Part shown: one piece after another, positions 11,679 through 21,206 of the stretch | Position numbering within the stretch: position 1 is the first letter of the stretch | Layout of the letters: each line of letters starts with the position of its first letter | Source: Effrenium voratum | Lineage: Eukaryota > Sar > Dinophyceae > Suessiales > Symbiodiniaceae | Length of the DNA: 64,000 nucleotides | NCBI GenBank assembly: GCA_963377175.1 | Contig: CAUJNA010003505.1 | Location: 1 to 64,000 of the forward strand | Reading direction: 5' to 3' | Notes under the pieces: model-generated | Told to the model about the DNA's origin: nothing | Databases searched by the model: none | Seen by the model: the letters and a program-made list of their open reading frames with translations, nothing else | Program-made: the position numbers and the translations under genes

Positions 11679-11930
11679 AGTCAATTATCACGATGACATT
11701 TATGGCCCAGAGGTACATGAGGTAGGTTCTCATGTAGTCAGTTGCATGTTGTACATTCAAGTGGTTGCCAAAGCATGATCCAATCACTGCTTTGGCTCAA
11801 GTGCTGAAAACAGCGCGTTGCACCGCGCTAGCCCAAAGGTTAAGGGAGAGGTCGCAGTCACGGAGGGGTTCGTTCCTTTTAAGGTCCCGGGTTTCCCCGT
11901 TGTTGACAAAACTGTGTTTCCCTCTCCTTT
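11679..11930 (+). repeat. 5' long terminal repeat
   Basis: 252 bp beginning AGTCAATTATCACG, matching 22444-22695 with three substitutions. Its right edge runs into about 60 bp of T-rich sequence (11928-11970) absent from the 3' copy, so the exact LTR end is uncertain; TTTGAGT after the T tract also matches the 3' copy. It contains TTTGGCTCAAG at 11791-11801. Confidence 0.88.
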
Positions 11931-12036
11931 TTTTTTTTTTTGTTGTTGTATTTTTGTTTTTTTTTTTTTGAGTTGCTTCGAGGCGTTCTTCTCCTGGCGT
12001 GAGTCACGGGATAGTTGGCACCTGTGGAATTGTTGA

Positions 12037-13974
12037 AAAGAAGCCTGCGGACGTGAATCCAGGCGCGGAAAACGCTTATGGTCCTCCCGCCACGCGATCA
12101 GCCTACCGGTATGCGCATTGCGTCTTGAAAACCCACTGGCCCAGTCGCGCTTTTGCCCTCTGGGTGCGCCATCTCCAAGGTTAATCACAGCCGCAGCTCC
12201 AGGCGGGCGGGAGATCAAGCGTGCACAGCGGACCTGGCTTCGCCGCCTTCCGACGCCTCCATCACACGCCCCTTTTCCCCTTCTCCCCCCTCTCCGGTTC
12301 GCAAAGCATCCTCGCGCAAAGAGCTTTGCCTCGCTTTACACGGTCCAAAGAGAGGGGCCGGGGCGAGGACTCCTCAGAAAGCCGCCAAGTAACAGCCCCC
12401 CCCCTCTTCTTCGCGGGGTATACGCTAAAGCTGCGGAAACGCGGCGGGAGAGCAGCAGGGAGCGATCAACACAAAGATCGAGGTCCCCATCGCCACGAAG
12501 GTCGAGGTCTCCATCAACATCACCGAGACGAGGACCAACTGCTGCTGCCCCTGTGGAACAAAGGGCTCATAGTGTTGAACCCGCACTTGCGCGGGAGGGA
12601 AGGCCATCCAGAACCTCCCTAGCCACTCGGCCCATCGTTTTGGCTCCACAGAATAGCATCTACCCTGTGACGAGGTTTGACGAACACGGTACCTGGGTAT
12701 TGGTGCGCGAGGCATCACAACCACGTGAAGCGGCTCCTCATCGGCGAGCGCAACGGACGTCTGGGCAACTTCGCCAAGCCGATCCTTACCTCCTCGCTGA
12801 CGAGACGTGGAGGGACCCGCCAAGGAGGTCCTCCACGAGCTCACGCTCACGGTCTCCTGACCGCCGCCCGGCGCCTGCGGAAACCTTCCGCCTCGACGCC
12901 TACAGCTCGGACGAGGACCCACCGCAAAACTTGGAGTCCATCAGGACGGGCAGGTCAGCATACGTGCCTCGGCGCGTTTACGAGGCGCCGACTCACTCCG
13001 AGCCCATCGCGCTTCACAGCCGAAGAATCGGGGCAGTTCAACCGCCGCCCCCAAAGGCCGCTCCCAAGGTCATCTTCGGCAGCAAGCCACCGTTGCCCAA
13101 GGAGGTCCCCAAGGCAGTTTCTCCAGCGCCTGCAAAGGCAGACATCCCGAGGAAGTCACCGCCAAGGGCCAGATCTCCGGTTCGGACTCAGAGTGCATTC
13201 GGGTACAAGGCACCTCCGCGAGGCTTGAACAAGGCCGAACCCAGAAGCAAATCGAGCTCAAACCCGCCACAATTCGGGTACATCGTCAAGCCGCCACCTC
13301 CGCAGGTCGTTCAAGCAGCTGCTGCTAGCGCTGCAACTCCTGAAGCTGGCACGCGATTCCGCTCGCCACCAAGGAGGGCACCGCCTGCGCCCCCGCCGCC
13401 GCCACCTCCGCCTGGAAGGCCGGTGCCGCCCAAGGAGCTTGTTGTTGCTCTTGACTGGCACGGAGTTCTTGACGTTGGGCAGCAGGGACCCCACCTCAAC
13501 CCGGAAGTGATCCGACATCTCGTTCAGTTTGCAGCGGACTACGCACCTATAAATTTTATAGTGCTATCCTTCGTGGGCAGGGCTGCAAGCGAGTATCGCC
13601 GCCGCGAATTTCAGGTCGCCCTGGAGCACGCGCGGACAACATCTGGACTCACTTTTTCTGCGATAAAAATCGTTCACGAACGGTTGGGAAGGGGAGGCAA
13701 AGCAGACGCCCTGCAAGGGCTGGGCGTACACGCCCTTATTGACGATACAGCATCGATTGTCCGTGAAGCTCAAAAGACAGGCATCGCGGCGTTCCGCAAC
13801 TTTCCGCACTTCGGTCCGAGCGGATTTGCCAACGCGCTTGAGAACCTTGGTGAGTTCATCGAGTCCCGGAACAGACAATCCATTCCGGCGGCAAGGGGCC
13901 TGCATCCATCGCAGTACCTCGAGGAGATCCACCGATCTGCATCCCAGCTGCCCGCCAGCCGGGTACTTCGATAG
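12037..13974 (+). CDS. Retroelement ORF1: RS-rich protein with C-terminal HAD-like domain
   Basis: The frame is open from 12037 to the TAG at 13974 and contains no ATG at all, so the start is unknown (near-cognate codon, upstream splice or frameshift). The N-terminal part is Arg/Ser/Pro rich with SR repeats (RSRSPSPRRSRSPS, about 12470-12530), then a proline-rich linker ending in nine prolines. From about 13430 the sequence turns into a compact domain resembling the HAD hydrolase fold: VVALDWHGVLD (motif I, second Asp replaced by His), FIVLSFVG (motif II), GGKADAL (motif III Lys) and ALIDDTAS (motif IV). SR repeats suggest RNA or nuclear-speckle association by analogy. Extra ORFs upstream of gag are unusual for copia. 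The HAD call is by motif only; catalytic activity is doubtful given the Asp-to-His change. Confidence 0.75.
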   Translation, partial: KEACGRESRRGKRLWSSRHAISLPVCALRLENPLAQSRFCPLGAPSPRLITAAAPGGREIKRAQRTWLRRLPTPPSHAPFPLLPPLRFAKHPRAKSFASLYTVQREGPGRGLLRKPPSNSPPPLLRGVYAKAAETRRESSRERSTQRSRSPSPRRSRSPSTSPRRGPTAAAPVEQRAHSVEPALAREGRPSRTSLATRPIVLAPQNSIYPVTRFDEHGTWVLVREASQPREAAPHRRAQRTSGQLRQADPYLLADETWRDPPRRSSTSSRSRSPDRRPAPAETFRLDAYSSDEDPPQNLESIRTGRSAYVPRRVYEAPTHSEPIALHSRRIGAVQPPPPKAAPKVIFGSKPPLPKEVPKAVSPAPAKADIPRKSPPRARSPVRTQSAFGYKAPPRGLNKAEPRSKSSSNPPQFGYIVKPPPPQVVQAAAASAATPEAGTRFRSPPRRAPPAPPPPPPPPGRPVPPKELVVALDWHGVLDVGQQGPHLNPEVIRHLVQFAADYAPINFIVLSFVGRAASEYRRREFQVALEHARTTSGLTFSAIKIVHERLGRGGKADALQGLGVHALIDDTASIVREAQKTGIAAFRNFPHFGPSGFANALENLGEFIESRNRQSIPAARGLHPSQYLEEIHRSASQLPASRVLR

Positions 13975-14171
13975 CCATTGCTGCAAGCCGTTAAAACCGT
14001 CGCTTTGCGCGGTACAGCTTTTGCAATTACAAGCCTTCGATTTGCAGACAAATTCTCAATACAGCTTGGCAACATCCCTCGATAAAGCACCATAGTGCGG
14101 CAGTGCGGATCAATCAATCTACAAGTACAATTACAAATACAGAATTCATCAGGTGCAAAGCAGCAGGGCGC

Positions 14172-14245
14172 ATTTTCTTGAGTGGCTCACTTGAGCGTTT
14201 CGCAACGTATTTTCTTGAGTGGCTCACTTGAGCGTGTCGCAATCA
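14172..14245 (+). repeat. 37-bp tandem duplication between ORF1 and gag-pol
   Basis: ATTTTCTTGAGTGGCTCACTTG begins at 14172 and again at 14209, each followed by AGCGT.TCGCAA. It lies 100 bp upstream of the gag-pol ATG, where a promoter, splice or re-initiation signal could sit. Function unknown. Confidence 0.85.
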
Positions 14246-14345
14246 GCTGCCAATCCAGGGATATCTCCTCGTAGCACCTTTTGACACGCTGCTCAAAGCG
14301 CGTGGAGCTAGCTTCGTGTGAGTGCAAAAGTTGCATTGCTGTGTC

Positions 14346-17300
14346 ATGGCTTCAACGGGTTTGTCACCGCCATCAGAACCCCGTTCAAGGTCAACCCCAA
14401 ATAGGGATTCCGAACCGGATGACCCTGACCTAGCCATGGTTCCTGCAGTTATGTCCACAGTTCGCACATCCACACCTCAAAGAGCAGCCCAAACACGACC
14501 ATCATCACCCCCGAGTGGTCCGATCGTGTCAGAACCGACATCATCCGAAGCTTCCCCAGCCATTCAGTTTCCTTCACAGGGATCGCAATTACCTGACCCG
14601 ATGACTAACGTACCCGCTGCGGCATTTATAGCTGGAGCTGCGGTGCAGCAAGCTCATCGAGCATCCGACCTCGCTGCCCAGGCAGCCAATCACGCCTTGC
14701 ATCAACAGCAGGCCGCCGATCAGGCGAGACAAGAGGCCGGATGGATCAGGGAAAGGGCTGTAAGAGAAGTCTCAGACGTTAGGGTTCAGGCCGCTCAGCT
14801 AGCTTCGCAAGCACAGCAGGCTGTTCAAACAGCACAACAAAGTGAGGCTCAGGCTAGGCAACTCATTGAGCAGACACGACAGGAAGCCTTAGGCCATGTC
14901 GAGAACGCACGACAGGTTGTTAATGCCACTCAACAGGACGCTCAGCAAGAGGTTCAACGCATTGTTCAAGAAGCTCAACAGGCAATCCTACAAAGGGAGC
15001 AAACCATTGCCAGTCAAGAGCATACCATTCGTGGATTGTCCCAGGAAAATTCTGTGATGCATCAACGACTTGGTGATCTCGAACGTGTTGTTGCGCAGCT
15101 CACCCAACAAGCTCGTGCGACCCCTGTTCCGATGCAAGAGTCCCCGCCGAAAGCCGCATCAATAGCCGAAACAGCTACGGAAACAAGCGCGGCTAAAGCC
15201 TCAAGTCAAGGCACAGTTCCCCCAGGAACCCATCAGCCGGTTGGAGCGCCTCAGGTTTCAAGTTCACAAGATACCTCCGGTGTTGCCGCATCGTCGCAAG
15301 GGAATGCTTTTACAAGTACTATCCCCGACCCTCCGTGTGGTTCTGTTCAAAGTACAGGACTTGGTCACGATGCCCCAGCTGATTCAAGGGACCCTGGTGG
15401 GGGTGCAACAAGTCAACATCTCGTAGGCCATTCGGCAGTGCTAGGAGCAGCGTCCTCTGTTGGAGACGCAGCCCCCGGCGCGTCGAGGACTAGCGGGTTG
15501 GGTAGAGACGGTTCAAGGGATCAAGCCGATGTGAGAGTGCAAGTGACGGCTTTAGCGGAAATGGTTCAGCAGCTTTCCCAATTGGTTGCTAATCAAGTGG
15601 CTCCGCCACCTCCGCCTCCGGCCGCACCACCTCCAGTGCCTCCCATCCCCCTTTCTGGGGCGCCGCCTCCGCCGAAAGCTGGCAATGGCACTCATGTTCC
15701 GCCAGTACCAATCACAATGTTGGGAGGGTTATACTCGTCATCCCCGCAAGCGCCATCGGCAGCAAGCTCCGACACATCATCAGACTCCAATGGAGATGAT
15801 GATACCCCACAATGTCGAGTTTGCGGCGGCAGCCATGAAGACACTGATTGCCCATACCTCACCATGAATGGTGGTGGGGGAGGTGGGGGAGGCCCTGGCC
15901 AGTTCCCCAATGCAGACCCGTCTCAAGCTGCCGATCCCAGTGTAGGCATGACCGCCGTAGATCACGCCGCACATGAGGAGTCCGTTGTTCGCGTCAAGGA
16001 TCTCAAGGATCTCGTGTTACCATCCCCTCCGGAGAACGCTGGACAGGCTAGAGGTTTCGTCAACCAAGTTTTGATGGCCATCGGTCGACTCCAGAAGACC
16101 CCCGGAGATGAAGTTTACCAGTGGGCCCAAGCATGCATGTCCTCCACCGAGCAAGAACTCATCGCGGACAAGCGTTTCCCACGGTTAGATCGTGAAGTAG
16201 CCGCAAAGCTCCTTAAGACCTGCCGCAAAGGTAAGTTCGGGCTCTTGTTTCAGAATATGGTTGAACAAGAGAGAATCTCGTCAGGTGGGATGCCCGTAGG
16301 GAGAATCATGTTGCGTGCTATCTTCAAGCACTTTCAGTTAGAACGAGGTAGGCTCGGAACCTTAGGAGGTCGCAACTTGTTAAAGTTGTCTCTTGCAGGC
16401 CCGTCCCTTGCTGACCTGGATGCCTTTCGGGAGAAGTACGTTTACGTGCTGACCGCAATTCCCGTGGCAGAACAACCCAGGGAAACAACCTTGTTTGATC
16501 ATCTGTTGGATGAGCTGGAAAAGTGCACTGCGCTGAAGCCTAAGGTAGAAAAGGCACGGGAAGCCCCTTTCGGTAGCCACCGTAGGAAGCCGGAATGGTT
16601 GTGGTCCAAGGTTGATCTAGCCTTGGAGCTCCATCAGGACAAACGGAACAGGGATGAGTTTGACAAAAGTCTTCAAATCAAGCCAGCCGTTATGTCCCAG
16701 GGGAATAATTCTAATGCCATGCCCGCAGCAAGCAGCGAAGACAAGCCCAAGAAAAGTAAGAAGAGCAAGAAGGATAAATCTGCTGACCAGCAGACTCCGG
16801 CAGCCCCTGCGCCGAAGGTTAAAGCTCCAAAGCCGCCTCCTCCTAAAGCTAATGCAGCTCCAGCCCCCAAGGGTAAAGGTAAGGGCGGTTCGAACGATAA
16901 CCTTACTCCTAGGTCTAAGGCCATCAGTAAGACAGCCACTATGACCGCGGCGGAGAAAGCCAAGATGCCGTGCATGTTTTATGCCTATAATTCGTGCAAG
17001 GCCAAGCAGTGTGCATTTCTCCACAGTGATTCCAACAAGTACACTGGTCCCAAGCCCAAAAGTTTGTTGTCCCCGCCGCCGCCAAAGGCGAGTGCAGCTG
17101 TTGCACAGCTCATTCCGGCAATGGCAAGCGTCGCCTCCGATGACAATCGCATTAGTTGGCTTTGGGATACTGCCGCAGGGAGACACTTGATCGGACGTCA
17201 AGCTTTGAATAGCAACATGATCAAGTGCGTGCGCGAGAGCAGCACACCCGTAGGTTTTGCGACTGGGGGTGGTGCCCAACAAGGCACTACTTCATTAGGG

Positions 17301-20300
17301 TTCGAGGACAGCCGAGTGATACCTGCTGAAGAGCAGGTGTACGTCCTCCGTGATTGCCCACCAGCGCAATCCATCGGTAAGACCGTAATGGATCAAGGAC
17401 ACCTTTTCATTTGGGATCCACGTGAAAACGTTCCATACCTTGTGCCCCCAAAGGACATCGGTAGATGTAAGATTAACGTGCCCCGCAATGCGCGCATTAA
17501 TGCATCTAGGGTAGTGGAATACGTTCCCCAATATGATGAGGTGGTAAAACCCAAGTTGGCAGAGTCGTCAACTCACCTCTGGCCGATTGAAGCCGCTGCT
17601 ATGAGCGCGGCCGAAGACGATGTCGTTTCTCTGTGCGATGACTCGTGCCAAGCGTCAGATGAGGGTGAGATAGATCAGGTTTCTGTGAACATGCTAGCGG
17701 CCGAGGAAGCCCCTCCTCCCGAGGACGAACTTCCATTGATCGCCTTCGGAGATGGTGACCCGACACATGATACTGCGTTGAAGGAGCAAGCAAAATCTCC
17801 TGAGCACATGAGGTCCCATTTCCCGAAGAACCCGTTTTGCAAGGTGTGTTCAATCTCAAAGACCACTTCCGCAAGGGTAGCGCACAAAAAGGATGCTAGA
17901 TCAGACGACAAAGTCGATGTCCCAACCGCACCATTTCAACAGTTGGCTACCGATTCCGTGATTCTTGCCATGGGCGATGAACACCTCGGAGTAGGTTTCG
18001 GTGGAATCAAATCTCACCATGTAGTACGTGATGTTTTCTCAGGCGTTCGACTTGCCTACCCTGTGAGTAGGCGGGACACGCAAGCGCATGTCAAAAACTT
18101 CCGTCAGTTCATGGGCCTTCGGGCCACTGATTCGCCGCCAACATGTCTAGTAAAAATGGATGCAGCAGGAGAGCTCGAAGGAGCGGCCCACGAAGTCGGT
18201 CTCGTCCCCGAGACAAGCTTACCGAACAGGTGGCCACACAACACCGTTCTGGAGCGCGACATTCGCGAGGAGAAGGAATGCTGCCGCAGCATCCACATGC
18301 AATCAGGGTTGCCTTATTCGTTGCATACGTTTAGTTACCCATTTGCATGTCTCTCCATGTCGTTCGACAGGCCTGCACCATTCAGCCCAGGGAAAACCCA
18401 ATGGGAAGCCCTCACCAAAGAAAAGTTCCAAGGGAAGAGATGCTGTTTCGGGCAATTGGTTTGGTACAGAACCAAGACTCCTGGCAAGCGCACTCTCGAT
18501 CCGAACATGGCGCCAGCGCTCTTTTTGGGTTGGAGGGTCGATCCGGGGTTGCGGTACCGTAATGTGGTCAAAGTCATGGACTATGAAGCCTTCCGTAAAG
18601 ATGGTTCCATTTCCGTTCACGATGTTCCTGAACCGGAATTGTTCGTTGAGGACGGAACCCCAAGCTTTCCGATTGCAGCAGCAGCAGATAGAGCATTGCA
18701 TGGTGGCAAGACAGAAGGGTCTGATTCCCCACCGATGCCCCTGCGAGAGGCGCCCTTCGGTGCCCCACCGACTCCATCCGCTGTCAAACCAAAATCCGTG
18801 TACATAACTGTTGAGAGGATCATCAAGTTCAAGGAAACGCCAGGTTGCCGTGCATGCACCGGTCATTCCAAGATTCACAGTGTCGAATGCAAGAAGAGGT
18901 TCTCCGAACTTGTCTCTGCAGATCGAGCTGAAGCAGCTGCAAAAAGCGCTGCCAAAACTGAATCTAAGGAACCCATTCCCATTGTGCATACTGAAGGGGA
19001 TGAGGAGCTAGCTAGAGCAATCCACGCATCCGAGCATGGAGAGGATCCTAAGCCCGCAGTTAGTGCAGAAGATGTTGCGCATGAATTTGATGCAGCCGAA
19101 GCTGGGGAGCCCGCTCCCTCAAGACCCGGTGGCTCATTTTTCGATACTGCGCCAGCGACAGCCGCTACATCGCAAGGTGAAGATTTTTGGGTGTTCAAAG
19201 AAAATGCCAACTGTTTGGTCCGATACCATATCATGCCAAGGCAAAATCTCTTTACCCCAAAAGAGGTCGAGGATTGCCCCGTTTCCCCAGAAAGATTTAC
19301 TGCAGCTCGCACCACTCGTGCCGTGTTTCAGGGGGGCAAAGCAGACAACATCCATGATGGTTGGTTTGGTAGCCGACCCAATCGCTCACTTGGAGATGCA
19401 TGGACCGGGTTCACAGTGTTCAAGTTAAAACCCATTCAGTCCGATTGTGTTATCACCACAGGTGCAGCCGTGATGTTAGACTCCGTACCGCCGACACCTC
19501 TCACCGAAGCGTCAAAGAACGGTCGTCCGAACACATTGCCAATTTTTGGCATGCCATGCAGCGCAGAGGTTGAAGCTCCACAGCGCAAGCAGTTTGAGGT
19601 TGGAAATCATCGTGCCCGCAAGAAACAGGCGCGTATTGACAAGTTGCCTGTGATGTTCGAATACGCATGTTCACCAGAGTCCAATATGGGTCGCGTGTTT
19701 GAAGGTCTTGGCATACCTCATGTTAGGCTGGCTAAAGAGTTTATCGACCTCAGCACAGATGAAGGAGAAATCCAGTTGCAGTCGCAGATTGAAGGTTGTG
19801 ATAAACCCAACCTCTGGGCCGCAATCCCCTGTACATCAGGTTCAGCATGGCAACGCCTTAATAAGGCCAAGTTAGGAAGCCAGTTCAAAAAGAAACTGAA
19901 GCAAAAAGTTAGAGAGTCGAGAGAGTTGTTCTCCAGATTCAGACGTCACGCAGAGACTGTCCTCCATCAGGGGGGTAGTGTTTCGTTTGAGTGGCCAAGG
20001 GATTGCGACAGCTGGGCTAGGGATGATGTTTCCGCATTCTTTAGAGAATATGCACACGTCTTCACCCCAGCGACCTTCCATGGTTGCGCCCTAGGCCTGA
20101 AGGACAGCAATGGCTATCCCATCAAGAAGCCATGGAAAGTCATGACCAGCAATAGCACACTCGCATCCGCACTAGGTGCATTCAAGTGTCCGCACGAAAA
20201 AGGGTATAAACATTCGCTTGCAGCAGGTAACAAGACCGCAAAGACCGCTTTCTACCCCGAAGGCATGTGTCTCACAGTTGCCCGTGCGCTGTATCCAACA

Positions 20301-21206
20301 GTTCAACCCGTTGTGCCTGCGATGCCTGTCCAAGTGCCATTGCCTCTCGATCACCGGGAACGTGAACAGCAGTTGAAGCACATATCCCCTCTCTCTGGTT
20401 TGGAAGATATAGGTGTTGCTGTTGAGTCAGATGAAAAGTGTCACAACATTCTTGAGCAAGTTCTTGATGTTGAAAATCTCATCGCACATTCCCTAGGACA
20501 AGTCACAGAGAAGAAGGATCCTGAGATCACCGCAATGGTGACCAGACTCTTGTCACGTGCCGAAATGTTGGCTTCCCCGGAAGCTCTTGAAGCCGTTCGA
20601 CTTGAAGCCACAGGCCTGGAGAAAGCCGGTGCCTGGGATCTAAATTCAGTCCGAGAGTACGATCAAGTCGCTGCTGAGGCGCGACGATCCAGTATAAAAG
20701 TCCATTTCGGGCAGTTGATGTCGCTAGCATCCGTCAAGTTCGCCGAACTCGCGAAACACCTTCAGAAGATGAAAGGTAGGATTGTGTATCGCGGAGACTG
20801 TGCGAAAGACGAACATGGCGCAGCAGCTGTCTACCAAGAATTGGGAGCAAATCCCACGAGCGTACAAGGTCTTAATAACTGTCTCGCTTATGGATCCCTG
20901 CCAGGGAATTCCACCACAACAGCGGACGCTATAAAGGCTTATGTGCAAGCACTGCTGAAGTCCAAGTACCAAACTTGGATCACACTCCCGCCTGAGCTCC
21001 GGCCAAGGTGGTGGCGCGAGCGTTTCGTGAAACCTGTGGTTTTGCTCGTTAAAGCTCTTTATGGGCATCCTGACGCTGGCGGACTCTGGGAGGCACACCT
21101 CAAAGGTTCATTAGTGAACTTGGAGGGCGTGAGGTCGCAGAGTTTCCTGGAAACTTCTGGTTCAAGGAGTCCGGGTTACTTCTCTCGACATACGTCGACG
21201 ACTTGA
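14346..21206 (+). CDS. Copia gag-pol polyprotein, up to the reverse transcriptase frame break
   Basis: The first ATG in frame is 14346 (MASTGLSPPSEP). Order by nucleotide: Gln/Ala-rich coiled coil (14620-15120); CCHC-type knuckle CRVCGGSHEDTDC (from 15813, spacing CX2CX3HX4C); gag-like region; Lys-rich linker; CCCH finger (Cys at 16971, CX7CX4CX3H); aspartic protease WLWDTAAGRHL (Asp 17166, Ala where Gly or Ser is usual); integrase HX3H-CX2C (about 17800-17850) and DDE residues at codons 17952, 18159 and 18252; Cys/His motif CRACTGHSKIHSVEC (18846); conserved PRQNLF segment (about 19230); methyltransferase-like domain (19656-20280); start of reverse transcriptase with TADAIKAY and LYGHPDAGGLW (to about 21090). 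The frame leaves the family alignment near 21120 and stops at 21206, before YVDD. Confidence 0.92.
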   Translation: MASTGLSPPSEPRSRSTPNRDSEPDDPDLAMVPAVMSTVRTSTPQRAAQTRPSSPPSGPIVSEPTSSEASPAIQFPSQGSQLPDPMTNVPAAAFIAGAAVQQAHRASDLAAQAANHALHQQQAADQARQEAGWIRERAVREVSDVRVQAAQLASQAQQAVQTAQQSEAQARQLIEQTRQEALGHVENARQVVNATQQDAQQEVQRIVQEAQQAILQREQTIASQEHTIRGLSQENSVMHQRLGDLERVVAQLTQQARATPVPMQESPPKAASIAETATETSAAKASSQGTVPPGTHQPVGAPQVSSSQDTSGVAASSQGNAFTSTIPDPPCGSVQSTGLGHDAPADSRDPGGGATSQHLVGHSAVLGAASSVGDAAPGASRTSGLGRDGSRDQADVRVQVTALAEMVQQLSQLVANQVAPPPPPPAAPPPVPPIPLSGAPPPPKAGNGTHVPPVPITMLGGLYSSSPQAPSAASSDTSSDSNGDDDTPQCRVCGGSHEDTDCPYLTMNGGGGGGGGPGQFPNADPSQAADPSVGMTAVDHAAHEESVVRVKDLKDLVLPSPPENAGQARGFVNQVLMAIGRLQKTPGDEVYQWAQACMSSTEQELIADKRFPRLDREVAAKLLKTCRKGKFGLLFQNMVEQERISSGGMPVGRIMLRAIFKHFQLERGRLGTLGGRNLLKLSLAGPSLADLDAFREKYVYVLTAIPVAEQPRETTLFDHLLDELEKCTALKPKVEKAREAPFGSHRRKPEWLWSKVDLALELHQDKRNRDEFDKSLQIKPAVMSQGNNSNAMPAASSEDKPKKSKKSKKDKSADQQTPAAPAPKVKAPKPPPPKANAAPAPKGKGKGGSNDNLTPRSKAISKTATMTAAEKAKMPCMFYAYNSCKAKQCAFLHSDSNKYTGPKPKSLLSPPPPKASAAVAQLIPAMASVASDDNRISWLWDTAAGRHLIGRQALNSNMIKCVRESSTPVGFATGGGAQQGTTSLGFEDSRVIPAEEQVYVLRDCPPAQSIGKTVMDQGHLFIWDPRENVPYLVPPKDIGRCKINVPRNARINASRVVEYVPQYDEVVKPKLAESSTHLWPIEAAAMSAAEDDVVSLCDDSCQASDEGEIDQVSVNMLAAEEAPPPEDELPLIAFGDGDPTHDTALKEQAKSPEHMRSHFPKNPFCKVCSISKTTSARVAHKKDARSDDKVDVPTAPFQQLATDSVILAMGDEHLGVGFGGIKSHHVVRDVFSGVRLAYPVSRRDTQAHVKNFRQFMGLRATDSPPTCLVKMDAAGELEGAAHEVGLVPETSLPNRWPHNTVLERDIREEKECCRSIHMQSGLPYSLHTFSYPFACLSMSFDRPAPFSPGKTQWEALTKEKFQGKRCCFGQLVWYRTKTPGKRTLDPNMAPALFLGWRVDPGLRYRNVVKVMDYEAFRKDGSISVHDVPEPELFVEDGTPSFPIAAAADRALHGGKTEGSDSPPMPLREAPFGAPPTPSAVKPKSVYITVERIIKFKETPGCRACTGHSKIHSVECKKRFSELVSADRAEAAAKSAAKTESKEPIPIVHTEGDEELARAIHASEHGEDPKPAVSAEDVAHEFDAAEAGEPAPSRPGGSFFDTAPATAATSQGEDFWVFKENANCLVRYHIMPRQNLFTPKEVEDCPVSPERFTAARTTRAVFQGGKADNIHDGWFGSRPNRSLGDAWTGFTVFKLKPIQSDCVITTGAAVMLDSVPPTPLTEASKNGRPNTLPIFGMPCSAEVEAPQRKQFEVGNHRARKKQARIDKLPVMFEYACSPESNMGRVFEGLGIPHVRLAKEFIDLSTDEGEIQLQSQIEGCDKPNLWAAIPCTSGSAWQRLNKAKLGSQFKKKLKQKVRESRELFSRFRRHAETVLHQGGSVSFEWPRDCDSWARDDVSAFFREYAHVFTPATFHGCALGLKDSNGYPIKKPWKVMTSNSTLASALGAFKCPHEKGYKHSLAAGNKTAKTAFYPEGMCLTVARALYPTVQPVVPAMPVQVPLPLDHREREQQLKHISPLSGLEDIGVAVESDEKCHNILEQVLDVENLIAHSLGQVTEKKDPEITAMVTRLLSRAEMLASPEALEAVRLEATGLEKAGAWDLNSVREYDQVAAEARRSSIKVHFGQLMSLASVKFAELAKHLQKMKGRIVYRGDCAKDEHGAAAVYQELGANPTSVQGLNNCLAYGSLPGNSTTTADAIKAYVQALLKSKYQTWITLPPELRPRWWRERFVKPVVLLVKALYGHPDAGGLWEAHLKGSLVNLEGVRSQSFLETSGSRSPGYFSRHTSTT

